Shown here one piece after another: positions 1 through 7,132 of a DNA stretch of 8,923 nucleotides (the stretch's first letter is position 1; the number at the start of each line of letters is the position of its first letter). The stretch comes from Spirochaetaceae bacterium (GTDB lineage: Bacteria; Spirochaetota; Spirochaetia; Treponematales; Breznakiellaceae), in assembly GCA_031267955.1 (NCBI GenBank), contig JAIRYB010000206.1, positions 1-8,923 on the forward strand. Direction: 5' to 3'. The position numbers were made by a program, and so were the translations under genes. The notes under the pieces are model-generated. The model was given only the letters and a program-made list of their open reading frames with translations, had not been told where the DNA came from and did no database searches.

Positions 1-53
1 AAAATAGGAAAACGAGACGGGAAGAAGACGGAAAACCAGGTAACGCTACGCTG

Positions 54-80
54 TTCGTGCGGTCTGTGTGGTTCGTGGTC
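54..80 (+). repeat. Short tandem repeat of three 9-base units
   Basis: Three adjacent imperfect 9-mers are visible: TTCGTGCGG (54-62), TCTGTGTGG (63-71) and TTCGTGGTC (72-80). They share the core TCGTG or TGTGTGG and give a GT-rich run in the + strand. I recall similar GT-rich strings in intergenic DNA of several bacteria, but I cannot verify that here. No role can be assigned. It could also be local low complexity. Confidence 0.4.
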
Positions 81-116
81 CTATGCTATTTTGTTGGTGG
101 TGAAAATGAGAATTGC

Positions 117-277
117 TTAGCGTAAACCGCTATATCCCCGGTTACCGCCGTCCACGTCAAAGGTTATAGGTAAAAGACCCGGGCGAATTTTTATCTTCCG
201 GCCCCTCAGGGTGGAAAAGATCCTTGCAGCCCGCAAATAACAGCAGCGCGGCAAAAAAACGCCGCCCAGGTCTTTTT
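117..277 (-). pseudogene. Decayed lipoprotein gene remnant (signal peptide, lipobox, InlB-like trace)
   Basis: Read on the minus strand, three frames join into one plausible exported lipoprotein start. From 277 down to about 260 one frame gives KKTWAA followed by FF. After the run of seven T (253-259), the next frame gives FFAALLLFAGCKDLFHPEG, with the lipobox Cys at 226-228, and continues to a TGA at 157-159. Around 170-141 the remaining frame gives TFDVDGGN, which resembles the TFxxNGG core of InlB-type B-repeats. Removing one T from the homopolymer would restore the signal peptide. A basic n-region, hydrophobic core and FAGC lipobox fit a bacterial lipoprotein, and Treponema lipoproteins often begin their mature part in a similar way (recalled, not searched). 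No ATG is in place; a TTG at 290-292 is the nearest in-frame start. Two frame breaks and a very short length point to a pseudogene. A chance hydrophobic reading cannot be excluded. Confidence 0.42.
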
Positions 278-371
278 GTATAAAAGAGCCAAACCCCAGC
301 GCGAGATTCAGAACGCCGCGGCCGAAGGCCCCTCCGCCCTGGCCCTTGGCGGCCCTTTCCGCTCCGGAGGG
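261..371 (-). pseudogene. Fragment resembling the spirochaete P13-like membrane protein family
   Basis: The minus-strand frame running from 578 to 117 contains, at 371-261, the stretch PSGAERAAKG, then a Gly-rich GQGGGAFGRG, then VLNLALGFGSFIQKDLGG. The last part is close to the LNLxLGxGSFxQGD signature that I recall from P13-family and related small membrane proteins of Treponema and Borrelia. The family normally continues with two or more hydrophobic segments, whereas here the frame continues as a Cys- and Arg-rich sequence with no membrane character. The fragment therefore seems cut off at about 261, where the lipoprotein-like reading begins. The upstream part of the frame (578-372) has no signal peptide and runs into the rpoC ribosome binding region, so it is unlikely to be a working start. 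Recognition is by memory of the motif only. Confidence 0.33.
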
Positions 372-505
372 GGGAGCGCCGGCCGATCTGGCGGGCTGCC
401 TAACAGGCGCTTCTATGACCGCTTCGTCGGATAATTCGCCGTTTGTACCGGCAATTCGGCCCCTTGCAATAAACCTTTTTTCGTAGTAAGATTTGCCTAT
501 CAGGC

Positions 506-511
506 TATAAT
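506..511 (+). promoter_or_regulatory. Possible -10 box of an rpoC promoter
   Basis: A perfect TATAAT lies 83 bases before the rpoC start codon, within a locally AT-richer part of an otherwise GC-rich leader. No good -35 box is found at the usual 16-18 base spacing, where the sequence is near GTAGTA. There is no TGn extension. The T-run just before 481 could act as an upstream element. The absence of rpoB directly upstream makes a local promoter plausible, but the call rests on one hexamer. Confidence 0.25.
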
Positions 512-594
512 CCGGGGATAGTTTGCCTTGAAGAAACCCGGTCCAAGAAGCGCGTGGCCGGAAGGCCGCATAAAACACCCAAATAGGAGCTAAA

Positions 595-3500
595 ATGCGG
601 GATATTCAGGATTTTGACTCGATAATGATACAGTTGGCTTCCCCGGACAAGATCCGGGCCTGGTCTTACGGGGAAGTTAAAAAGCCCGAAACTATCAATT
701 ACCGGACTTTGCGGCCCGAAAAAGACGGCCTTTTCTGCGAGCGGATCTTCGGGACTACCAAGGAATGGGAGTGTTACTGCGGCAAATTCAAGTCTATCCG
801 TTACAAGGGGGTTATCTGCGACCGCTGCGGCGTGGAAGTGACCCACTTCAAGGTGCGCCGCGAAAGGATGGGCCATATCGAACTGGCCGCGCCGGTGTCC
901 CATATCTGGTATTACAGGTCCGTGCCCAGCCGGATGGGCCTGCTCCTGGACCTGCCCGTGGCGGCTTTGCGCTCGGTGCTTTACTACGAAAAGTACGTGG
1001 TTATCGAGCCGGGCGATACGGACCTTAAGCGCATGCAGCTCCTTACCGAAGAAGAGTACTACGACGCCCAGGAGCGTTACGGCGGCGGGTTTACCGCGGG
1101 CATGGGGGCGGAGGCTGTCCGGACCCTGCTGGAAAATACCAATCTGGACCAGATGGCCCAGGAACTGCGGGCAAAGATGATCGAAAAGGGGCCGAAAAGC
1201 GACAAGCGGCTCCTCAAGCGCATTGACATTGTCGAGAATTTCAGGAATTCCAAAAACAAGCCCGAATGGATGATCCTCGACGTGATTCCTGTTATCCCCC
1301 CGGAACTGCGGCCCATGGTCCAGCTTGACGGCGGCCGTTTTGCCACTTCGGACCTGAACGATCTTTACCGCCGGGTTATTAACCGGAACAACCGGCTCAA
1401 AAGGCTGCAAACCCTCAACGCCCCGGATATCATAATCAGGAACGAAAAGCGTATGCTCCAGGAGGCGGTTGACGCCCTGTTTGACAATTCCAAGAAAAAG
1501 CGGGTAGTAAAGGGCGCGTCGAACCGGCCCCTCAAGTCTATCAGCGACATGCTCAAGGGCAAGCAGGGGCGCTTCCGGCAGAACCTGCTGGGAAAGCGGG
1601 TTGACTACTCGGGGCGCTCGGTTATCACCGTGGGGCCGGATCTCAAGATATGGCAGTGCGGGCTTCCCACCAAGATGGCTTTGGAACTTTTCAAGCCCTT
1701 TATCATGAAGAAGCTGGTCGATAAGGATGTAGTCTACAATATAAAGAAGGCCAAGATGCTTGTCGAGGCCGAAACCCCGGAAGTCTTCGCCATACTTGAC
1801 GAGGTGGTAAAAGAGCACCCGGTGCTTCTCAACCGGGCGCCTACCCTGCACCGGCTGGGCATCCAGGCTTTTGAGCCGGTCCTGGTCGAGGGGAAGGCTA
1901 TCAAGCTGCATCCCCTGGTATGCCACGCCTTTAACGCGGACTTTGACGGGGACCAGATGGCGGTCCACGTGCCGCTGACCCAGGCGGCCCAGATGGAATG
2001 CTGGACCCTGATGCTTTCCGCCCGGAACCTGCTCAACCCCGCCAACGGCAAGACCATCGTTTTCCCCTCCCAGGACATGGTGCTGGGCATCAACTTCCTG
2101 ACCCGGATCAAGCCCAAAGCGAAGGGTACGGGCCGGCGTTACTACACCACCGAGGAAATACTCATGGCGGTGGAGACCAAATCCCTGGACTGGGAGGCCA
2201 AGATCAAGGTAAAGCCGATAAAACTGCCTATCTGGGAAAAGGTGGGGACAGCGGTCAAACCGGGGCCGGACGGGCTTATCGAGACTACGGCGGGGCGGCT
2301 TGTATTCAACGAGGAAATGCCGCCCGAGATTCCCTTTATCAATTACGAGCTCAAGGACAAAGAGCTGCGTACCCTTATCGAAAATATCTTCAGCGAGAAA
2401 GGCTCCTGGACAACGGTAAAAATGCTGGACGCGATCAAGGCTACCGGGTACAAATACGCCACGGTCTTCGGCGCTACCATCGGGGTCGACGATATTATCG
2501 TGCCCAAGGAAAAGGCCGAGATGATCGAAAAGGCCAATAAGGCGGTAGAGGAAATCCAGAGGCACCTGCGCCAGGGGACCATCACCCAGAAAGAACGGTA
2601 CGACCGGGTTGTCGATGTCTGGAACAAGACCAACGACGAGCTTACCAATATCATGATGAAAACCCTGGAAGCCGCCCGGGACGGTTTCAATTCGGTTTAT
2701 ATGATGGCCAATTCCGGCGCGCGCGGGAGCCGCAACCAGATACGCCAGCTTGCCGGGATGCGCGGCCTTATGGCAAAACCTTCCGGGGATATTATCGAGC
2801 TTCCCATACGGTCGAACTTCAAAGAGGGGCTGTCGGTTATCGAATTTTTCATTTCCACCAACGGCGCCCGGAAAGGGCTGGCCGATACTGCGCTTAAAAC
2901 GGCCGAGGCGGGGTATCTTACCCGCAGGCTCGTTGACATAGCCCAGGATGTAGTGGTAAATGAGCACGACTGCGGCACCATTAACGGTATCTCCTACTCG
3001 GCCATCAAAGACGGCGAGGATATTGTAGAGCCGCTTTCCGACCGCATCGTGGGCCGCTATACCCTGGAACGGGTAAAGCACCCCATTACCGGCGAGCTTA
3101 TCATCGACGTGAACGAGGAAATTACCCAGGAAACCGCGGAAATTATCGAAAAGGCGGGGGTGGAGACGGTCCGCATACGGACGGTTCTTACCTGCGAGGC
3201 CAAGCACGGGGTCTGCCGCAAATGCTACGGCAGAAATCTTGCCACCAACCGTGCGGTGGATATAGGTGAAGCTGTCGGCACTATCGCCGCCCAGTCAATC
3301 GGGCAGCCCGGCACCCAGCTTACCATGCGTACCTTCCATATCGGCGGCGCGGCTACCAAACTGAGCGAGGAAAACAGGACTTTCTTTAAATACCCGGTTT
3401 ATATCAAGGACCTGGAAGGGACCCATGTGGAGCTTGAAGACAGTTCCGGGTCCAAGGGGGGCCGGTGGCTCTTTACCAGAAGGGGCCACGCGGTGATAAA

Positions 3501-4938
3501 CAAGGTGCTGAAGGAATTCAAGCTGGAGCCGAAAGACGAGCTTCTGGTTGTCGAGGGCCAGCGGGTCAACCGCGATACGCCGGTTATCAGGCACGGGAAC
3601 AAAGAGATAAAATCTTCAGAAATCGCCTATACCATGGTACTGGAGGACGCGAAGGCGCGTACCCTCTACCTTATCGGGCAGGATCAGAAGATCGAAATCC
3701 GCAACGGTTCGGAATTTCTGGCAAAGAAAGGGGATGTGGTCGGCCCGGAAAAAACCGTGGCTACCTTCGACCCTTTCTCGGACCCGATTATCGCCGAAGT
3801 TTCCGGAACGATAAAGTACGAAGATATTATTCCCGGCACTACTCTGAAGGATGAGGTTGACGAGGAAACCGGCAATATTCAAAAGCGCATCACCGAATTC
3901 CAGCTTGAAAGCAAGCAGCCCCGCATCTTTATTACGGATGACGCGGGCAATGAAATCGCCTCTTACTTCCTCCCCGGCGGGGCCTATATCCAGGTTGACG
4001 AGGACGAGAAAGTCAGCGCCGGGCGCACCCTCGCGAAGACACTCAAAGAATCGGCAAAGGCCATGGACATTACCAGTGGCCTTCCCCGGGTAAGCGAGCT
4101 GTTCGAGGCCCGCAAGCCTAAAAGCCCCACAGTGCTGGCCCAGATATCGGGTATTGTGTACTTTAAGGGTATTGTAAAGGGCAAGCGGGTAATAATCGTG
4201 CAGGACGCCCTGGGCAAGGAATTCAAACACCTCATCCCCATGACCAAACGGCTGCTGGTCCGGGACGGCGATTCGGTCGAGGCCGGCGAGGCGCTCTGCT
4301 CCGGCGCGGTCAACCCGCACGACATACTGCATATCCTGGGCGAGTCTACCCTCCAGCGCTACCTGATGGATGAAATCCAGCAGGTGTACCGGCTCCAGGG
4401 CGTGTCCATTAACGACAAGCATATCGGCGTTATTATCCGCCAGATGATGCGCAAGGTAGAGATTGTGGCGGTGGGGGATACCAGGTTTATCTTCGGCCAG
4501 ATGGTGGACAAGTACCGTTTCCACGAGGAGAACAACCGGGTGATCAACGAAGGCGGGCAGCCGGCTGTGGCGCGGCCCATGTTCCAGGGGATCACCAAGG
4601 CCAGCCTTAACATCGATTCCTTCCTTTCGGCCGCAAGTTTCCAGGAAACTACCCGGGTGCTTACCAACGCCGCCATCGCCGGAAGCACCGATTCCCTGCA
4701 CGGCCTCAAGGAGAACATCATCATCGGGCATCCCATCCCGGCAGGTACCGGCATGAAACGCTACCGGGGCGTGAAACTTTTCGACGAGGACAGCCAGGAC
4801 CTTGACCAGTACATGGAAGAGATTCTGGAAAAGCGGCGGCTTGAAAAGATGGCCGAGCCTACTGCCGAAGAGGATTTCAACACGGAAGAACCGGAGCCCG
4901 AAATGGAAATGGAAATGGAGACGGAAGCCGAAGAATAG
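595..4938 (+). CDS. rpoC: DNA-directed RNA polymerase subunit beta prime
   Basis: This is the catalytic clamp-forming subunit of bacterial RNA polymerase. It is 1447 residues long, slightly longer than E. coli RpoC. The N-terminal zinc ribbon has Cys60, Cys62, Cys75 and Cys78. RVDYSGRSV is at 335-343. The absolutely conserved NADFDGD is at 447-453, with Mg-binding Asp449, Asp451 and Asp453. The segment with GARGSRNQIRQLAGMRG is at 708-724, followed by the bridge helix from about 745. The second zinc site is Cys793, Cys867, Cys874 and Cys877. The trigger-loop first half is at 892-918 and the second half resumes near GLPRVSELFEAR (1162-1173). The roughly 240 residues between them correspond to the SI3-type insertion known from proteobacteria and spirochaetes. 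A conserved C-terminal part with SFLSAASFQETTRV (about 1342-1355) precedes an acidic tail from about 1419 containing EMEMEM. The ATG start has AGGAG at 585-589, five bases upstream. The stop TAG overlaps the hisG start by one base. The gene is intact. Confidence 0.99.
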   Translation: MRDIQDFDSIMIQLASPDKIRAWSYGEVKKPETINYRTLRPEKDGLFCERIFGTTKEWECYCGKFKSIRYKGVICDRCGVEVTHFKVRRERMGHIELAAPVSHIWYYRSVPSRMGLLLDLPVAALRSVLYYEKYVVIEPGDTDLKRMQLLTEEEYYDAQERYGGGFTAGMGAEAVRTLLENTNLDQMAQELRAKMIEKGPKSDKRLLKRIDIVENFRNSKNKPEWMILDVIPVIPPELRPMVQLDGGRFATSDLNDLYRRVINRNNRLKRLQTLNAPDIIIRNEKRMLQEAVDALFDNSKKKRVVKGASNRPLKSISDMLKGKQGRFRQNLLGKRVDYSGRSVITVGPDLKIWQCGLPTKMALELFKPFIMKKLVDKDVVYNIKKAKMLVEAETPEVFAILDEVVKEHPVLLNRAPTLHRLGIQAFEPVLVEGKAIKLHPLVCHAFNADFDGDQMAVHVPLTQAAQMECWTLMLSARNLLNPANGKTIVFPSQDMVLGINFLTRIKPKAKGTGRRYYTTEEILMAVETKSLDWEAKIKVKPIKLPIWEKVGTAVKPGPDGLIETTAGRLVFNEEMPPEIPFINYELKDKELRTLIENIFSEKGSWTTVKMLDAIKATGYKYATVFGATIGVDDIIVPKEKAEMIEKANKAVEEIQRHLRQGTITQKERYDRVVDVWNKTNDELTNIMMKTLEAARDGFNSVYMMANSGARGSRNQIRQLAGMRGLMAKPSGDIIELPIRSNFKEGLSVIEFFISTNGARKGLADTALKTAEAGYLTRRLVDIAQDVVVNEHDCGTINGISYSAIKDGEDIVEPLSDRIVGRYTLERVKHPITGELIIDVNEEITQETAEIIEKAGVETVRIRTVLTCEAKHGVCRKCYGRNLATNRAVDIGEAVGTIAAQSIGQPGTQLTMRTFHIGGAATKLSEENRTFFKYPVYIKDLEGTHVELEDSSGSKGGRWLFTRRGHAVINKVLKEFKLEPKDELLVVEGQRVNRDTPVIRHGNKEIKSSEIAYTMVLEDAKARTLYLIGQDQKIEIRNGSEFLAKKGDVVGPEKTVATFDPFSDPIIAEVSGTIKYEDIIPGTTLKDEVDEETGNIQKRITEFQLESKQPRIFITDDAGNEIASYFLPGGAYIQVDEDEKVSAGRTLAKTLKESAKAMDITSGLPRVSELFEARKPKSPTVLAQISGIVYFKGIVKGKRVIIVQDALGKEFKHLIPMTKRLLVRDGDSVEAGEALCSGAVNPHDILHILGESTLQRYLMDEIQQVYRLQGVSINDKHIGVIIRQMMRKVEIVAVGDTRFIFGQMVDKYRFHEENNRVINEGGQPAVARPMFQGITKASLNIDSFLSAASFQETTRVLTNAAIAGSTDSLHGLKENIIIGHPIPAGTGMKRYRGVKLFDEDSQDLDQYMEEILEKRRLEKMAEPTAEEDFNTEEPEPEMEMEMETEAEE
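4900..4923 (+). repeat. GAAATG hexamer tandem repeat in the rpoC 3' end
   Basis: Three perfect GAAATG units (4900-4905, 4906-4911, 4912-4917) are followed by a degenerate GAGACG (4918-4923). They encode Glu-Met pairs at residues 1436-1441 of the acidic RpoC tail. Unit gain or loss would change the tail by two residues without breaking the frame. The run ends 14 bases before the hisG start codon, so it also lies next to the hisG ribosome binding region. Confidence 0.8.
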
Positions 4939-5792
4939 TGGAAAAGCTACGAATTTTAATTCCCAAAGGCAGGATATACGAAGGTATCGCCCGGCTCTTT
5001 GCCGACGCCGGTTTCAATATCACCCTGACGGACCGGACCTACAGGCCCAGAATCCCGGCGGACTGGCTGGACGCGAAGATCATGAAGCCCCAGAATGTCG
5101 GCGAACTTTTGGAACTGGGAAGCCACGACGCGGGCTTTACCGGGATAGACTGGATACGGGAAAGCGGCGCCGATGTGGTAGAGCTGATGGACCTGGGCTT
5201 GGACAGGGTGCGCATCGTAGCGGCCGTGCCGGCGGAGCTTGACGACCGGGCGCTGAGAAAGAAGAAGATTGTGGCGGCTACCGAGTACGTGAATCTTGCC
5301 AAGGCGTGGCTTGACGCCGAATCTTTTAATTACCGTATAGTCCGCACCTACGGCGCTACGGAAGTTTTCCCCCCCGACGACGCGGACATGATTATCGACA
5401 ATACATCTACCGGCCGGACCCTGCGGGATAACGGACTGCGCATAGTCTCGGCCATCATGGAATCGTCCACCCGCTTTGTCGCCTCAAAGGCCGCTCTTGC
5501 CGACCCTGAAAAACGGGGCCGTATTGAAGAGCTTGCCATGCTTTTCAGGGCGGTGCTGGACGGCCGGGAACGGGTGATGCTGGAGATGAACGTACCCAAG
5601 GATCTGTTCCCGGCGCTGGTGACGAGCCTCCCGGCCATGCGCAGCCCGACCGTGGCCCCGCTCTACGGCGACAACGGCTACGCCGTAAAAATAGCGGTAA
5701 AAAAAAGCGAAATAAGCGATCTGATCCCCCGTCTCAAACGGCTCGGGGCCGGCGATATAGTAGAATACGATTTGAGGAAAGTAGTGCCGTGA
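4938..5792 (+). CDS. hisG: ATP phosphoribosyltransferase, long form
   Basis: HisG catalyses the first, committed step of histidine synthesis, joining ATP and PRPP to give phosphoribosyl-ATP in the cytoplasm. The protein has 284 residues, which fits the long form rather than the roughly 210-residue short form that needs HisZ. Visible marks are PKGR (9-12), FTGIDW (67-72), ATEYVNLAKAWL (114-125), and the PRPP-binding region with DNTSTGRTLRDNG (154-166). The C-terminal regulatory domain (about 212-282) includes MNVPKDLF and LPAMRSPTVAPL (231-242). In this family that domain binds histidine for feedback inhibition, so allosteric control is expected. The GTG start at 4938 shares its first base with the rpoC stop. 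GGAAG at 4923-4927 is a weak ribosome site ten bases upstream. Translational coupling to rpoC is likely (inference). hisB follows after 51 bases. Confidence 0.96.
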   Translation: MEKLRILIPKGRIYEGIARLFADAGFNITLTDRTYRPRIPADWLDAKIMKPQNVGELLELGSHDAGFTGIDWIRESGADVVELMDLGLDRVRIVAAVPAELDDRALRKKKIVAATEYVNLAKAWLDAESFNYRIVRTYGATEVFPPDDADMIIDNTSTGRTLRDNGLRIVSAIMESSTRFVASKAALADPEKRGRIEELAMLFRAVLDGRERVMLEMNVPKDLFPALVTSLPAMRSPTVAPLYGDNGYAVKIAVKKSEISDLIPRLKRLGAGDIVEYDLRKVVP

Positions 5793-5843
5793 TCTGCACA
5801 GGGGATATTTAGCTGTCTTTGGAGACGGCGATCGGGGGTATTT

Positions 5844-6491
5844 GTGAGCAGAACTGCCAGGCTGACACGGAAGACCAGGGAAACGGATATTACCGTAGAG
5901 CTTAACCTGGACGGGGCCGGAAAGGCGAAGCTGGACTATCCGATAGGTTTTATGGCCCACATGCTGGAAACTTTTTCCAAACACGGGCTTTTTGACATTG
6001 AGATACAGGCGTCGGGCGATCTGGAAGTTGACCAGCACCATTTAGTGGAAGACACCGGAATCGCGCTGGGGCAGTGTTTCGCGAAAGCCCTGGGGGACAG
6101 GCGCGGCATCAGGCGCGTGGGGAGCTGCCTCTACCCCATGGACGAAGCCCTGGCGCGCGCCTGCGCGGATTTGTCGGGCCGGGCGTTCCTTGTATTTGAG
6201 GGGAATTTAAGCGGGATACCGCTGGTGTCCCTGCCGGCCCGTTCTTCGGGCGGGGCCTCTTTCCAGACCGATACGGTGGAGGATTTCTGGCAGGGCTTTG
6301 TCTCGGCGGCGGGTCTTACCCTGCACCTTGACGTGCTGCGGGGGCGGGGCGATCACCACAAGGCGGAAGCCCTGTTCAAGGCCGCGGCCAGGGCGCTGCG
6401 GGAGGCCTGCGAAATTGACGGGCGGGCGGCGGACTCCGTCCCCTCGACCAAGGGCATCCTGGGCAGCGCCCCTATGGCGGTACTTGCGTGA
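5844..6491 (+). CDS. hisB: Imidazoleglycerol-phosphate dehydratase
   Basis: This enzyme removes water from imidazoleglycerol phosphate to give imidazoleacetol phosphate, the sixth step of histidine synthesis. It is a manganese enzyme that forms a 24-mer in known relatives. At 215 residues it is monofunctional, without the histidinol-phosphatase domain fused in E. coli. Motifs seen are TRETDI (11-16), HHLVED (65-70), DEA (100-102), TLHL (159-162), HHKAEALFKAAARAL (171-185) and VPSTKGIL (199-206). The expected metal ligands are present: His39, His65, His66, Glu69, His161, His171, His172 and Glu175. The usual DHML motif reads AHML here (38-41), so the conserved Asp before His39 is replaced by Ala. 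The start is GTG, with GGGGG (5834-5838) five bases upstream. The stop overlaps the hisH start (GTGA), which suggests coupled translation. Confidence 0.96.
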   Translation: MSRTARLTRKTRETDITVELNLDGAGKAKLDYPIGFMAHMLETFSKHGLFDIEIQASGDLEVDQHHLVEDTGIALGQCFAKALGDRRGIRRVGSCLYPMDEALARACADLSGRAFLVFEGNLSGIPLVSLPARSSGGASFQTDTVEDFWQGFVSAAGLTLHLDVLRGRGDHHKAEALFKAAARALREACEIDGRAADSVPSTKGILGSAPMAVLA

Positions 6492-7108
6492 GCGCCCTGA
6501 TCGGGGTGCTGGACTACGGCGCCGGGAATCTCGGGTCGGTAATGAACGCCCTGGAACGCCTCGGCGCGAACGCCCGCTTTGTGGCCGCCCCCGGGGAACT
6601 GGCTTCCCGCGAAAATACGCCTTACGCGAAGCTCCTCTTTCCCGGGGACGGGCATTTTGGCACAACCATGGAATCCCTTGAAAAGTCGGGGTACGCGGAA
6701 GCGCTGCGTTTTTGGATAAACGAGGACCGGCCTTTTCTGGGAATATGCATAGGCTTGCAGGCGCTGTTCGGGGCCTCCGAGGAAGCGCCGGGCGTAAGGG
6801 GCCTTGGCCTGATCCGGGGTACGGTAAAGCGCTTCCCCGGACGCAAGGTACCCCAGATAGGCTGGAACAATACCAGCGCCCGGACCGGTTCCGGGCTCTT
6901 CAGGGGGCTGCCCGAGGATTCGTTTTTCTACTATATACATTCCTATTACGTGGAAAGCGAAGAAAGCGGCGCGGTTGCCGCCACGGCCGGCTATTACCTT
7001 GAATACTGTTCGGCTGTCGAGCGGGGCAATCTCGCGGCGGTGCAGTTCCACCCGGAAAAATCCGGAGCCGCCGGCCTGCGCCTGCTGGAAAACTGGCTGG
7101 CCGGATAG
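6488..7108 (+). CDS. hisH: Imidazole glycerol phosphate synthase, glutaminase subunit
   Basis: HisH is the class I glutamine amidotransferase that releases ammonia from glutamine and channels it to HisF, which makes imidazoleglycerol phosphate and AICAR. The protein has 206 residues, the usual size. It shows DYGAGNLGSV (9-18), the nucleophile region GICIGLQ with Cys87 (85-91), SEE (97-99), IGWNN (124-128), IHSYYV (150-155), and HPEKS with catalytic His188 and Glu190 (188-192). The C-terminal GLRLLENW is typical. The oxyanion-strand motif, normally PGVG, reads PGDG (52-55). The GTG start at 6488 overlaps the hisB stop by four bases. Its partner hisF is not in the window and must be encoded elsewhere if the pathway is complete. 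Confidence 0.95.
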   Translation: MSALIGVLDYGAGNLGSVMNALERLGANARFVAAPGELASRENTPYAKLLFPGDGHFGTTMESLEKSGYAEALRFWINEDRPFLGICIGLQALFGASEEAPGVRGLGLIRGTVKRFPGRKVPQIGWNNTSARTGSGLFRGLPEDSFFYYIHSYYVESEESGAVAATAGYYLEYCSAVERGNLAAVQFHPEKSGAAGLRLLENWLAG

Positions 7109-7132
7109 CGGCGTATCTGCCCTACCAGCCTG

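Larger units (their letters stand above)
1..594. other. Region upstream of rpoC without an intact gene
   Basis: No intact coding region is supported here. The rpoB 3' end would normally sit directly before rpoC, but none of the frames near the left edge reads like the conserved RpoB C-terminus. One + strand frame is open from base 1 to the TAG at 118-120, and its short Cys- and Arg-containing product is not recognisable. The stretch holds a 9-base tandem repeat (54-80), decayed gene remnants on the minus strand (117-371), a GC-rich patch with a 6-bp inverted repeat (CGCTCC at 360-365, GGAGCG at 373-378), and a possible -10 box before rpoC. It reads as an intergenic island that collected gene debris. 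This is inference from reading the frames, not from a search. Confidence 0.6.

Noticed and set aside
1..120. Open + frame from the left edge to the TAG at 118-120 as the end of rpoB
   Set aside because: The reading does not resemble the conserved RpoB C-terminus and runs through the 9-base repeat, so it is more likely non-coding.
360..378. CGCTCC/GGAGCG inverted repeat as a terminator
   Set aside because: There is no T-run on either side and the surrounding DNA is strongly GC-rich, so a chance stem is likely.
372..578. Minus-strand frame start at 576-578 as a real gene start for the P13-like fragment
   Set aside because: There is no signal peptide or credible ribosome site, and it would begin inside the rpoC leader. 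The N-terminal part is not recognisable.
505..3207. Very long open frame (900 codons) on the minus strand, opposite rpoC
   Set aside because: It lies almost wholly antisense to an unmistakable rpoC. Its product shows no domain I recognise, and such frames are expected opposite GC-rich coding sequence with few stop-complement codons.
3616..4731. Second long minus-strand open frame (371 codons) opposite the rpoC 3' half
   Set aside because: Same reason: a shadow of rpoC codon use, with no ribosome site or recognisable product.
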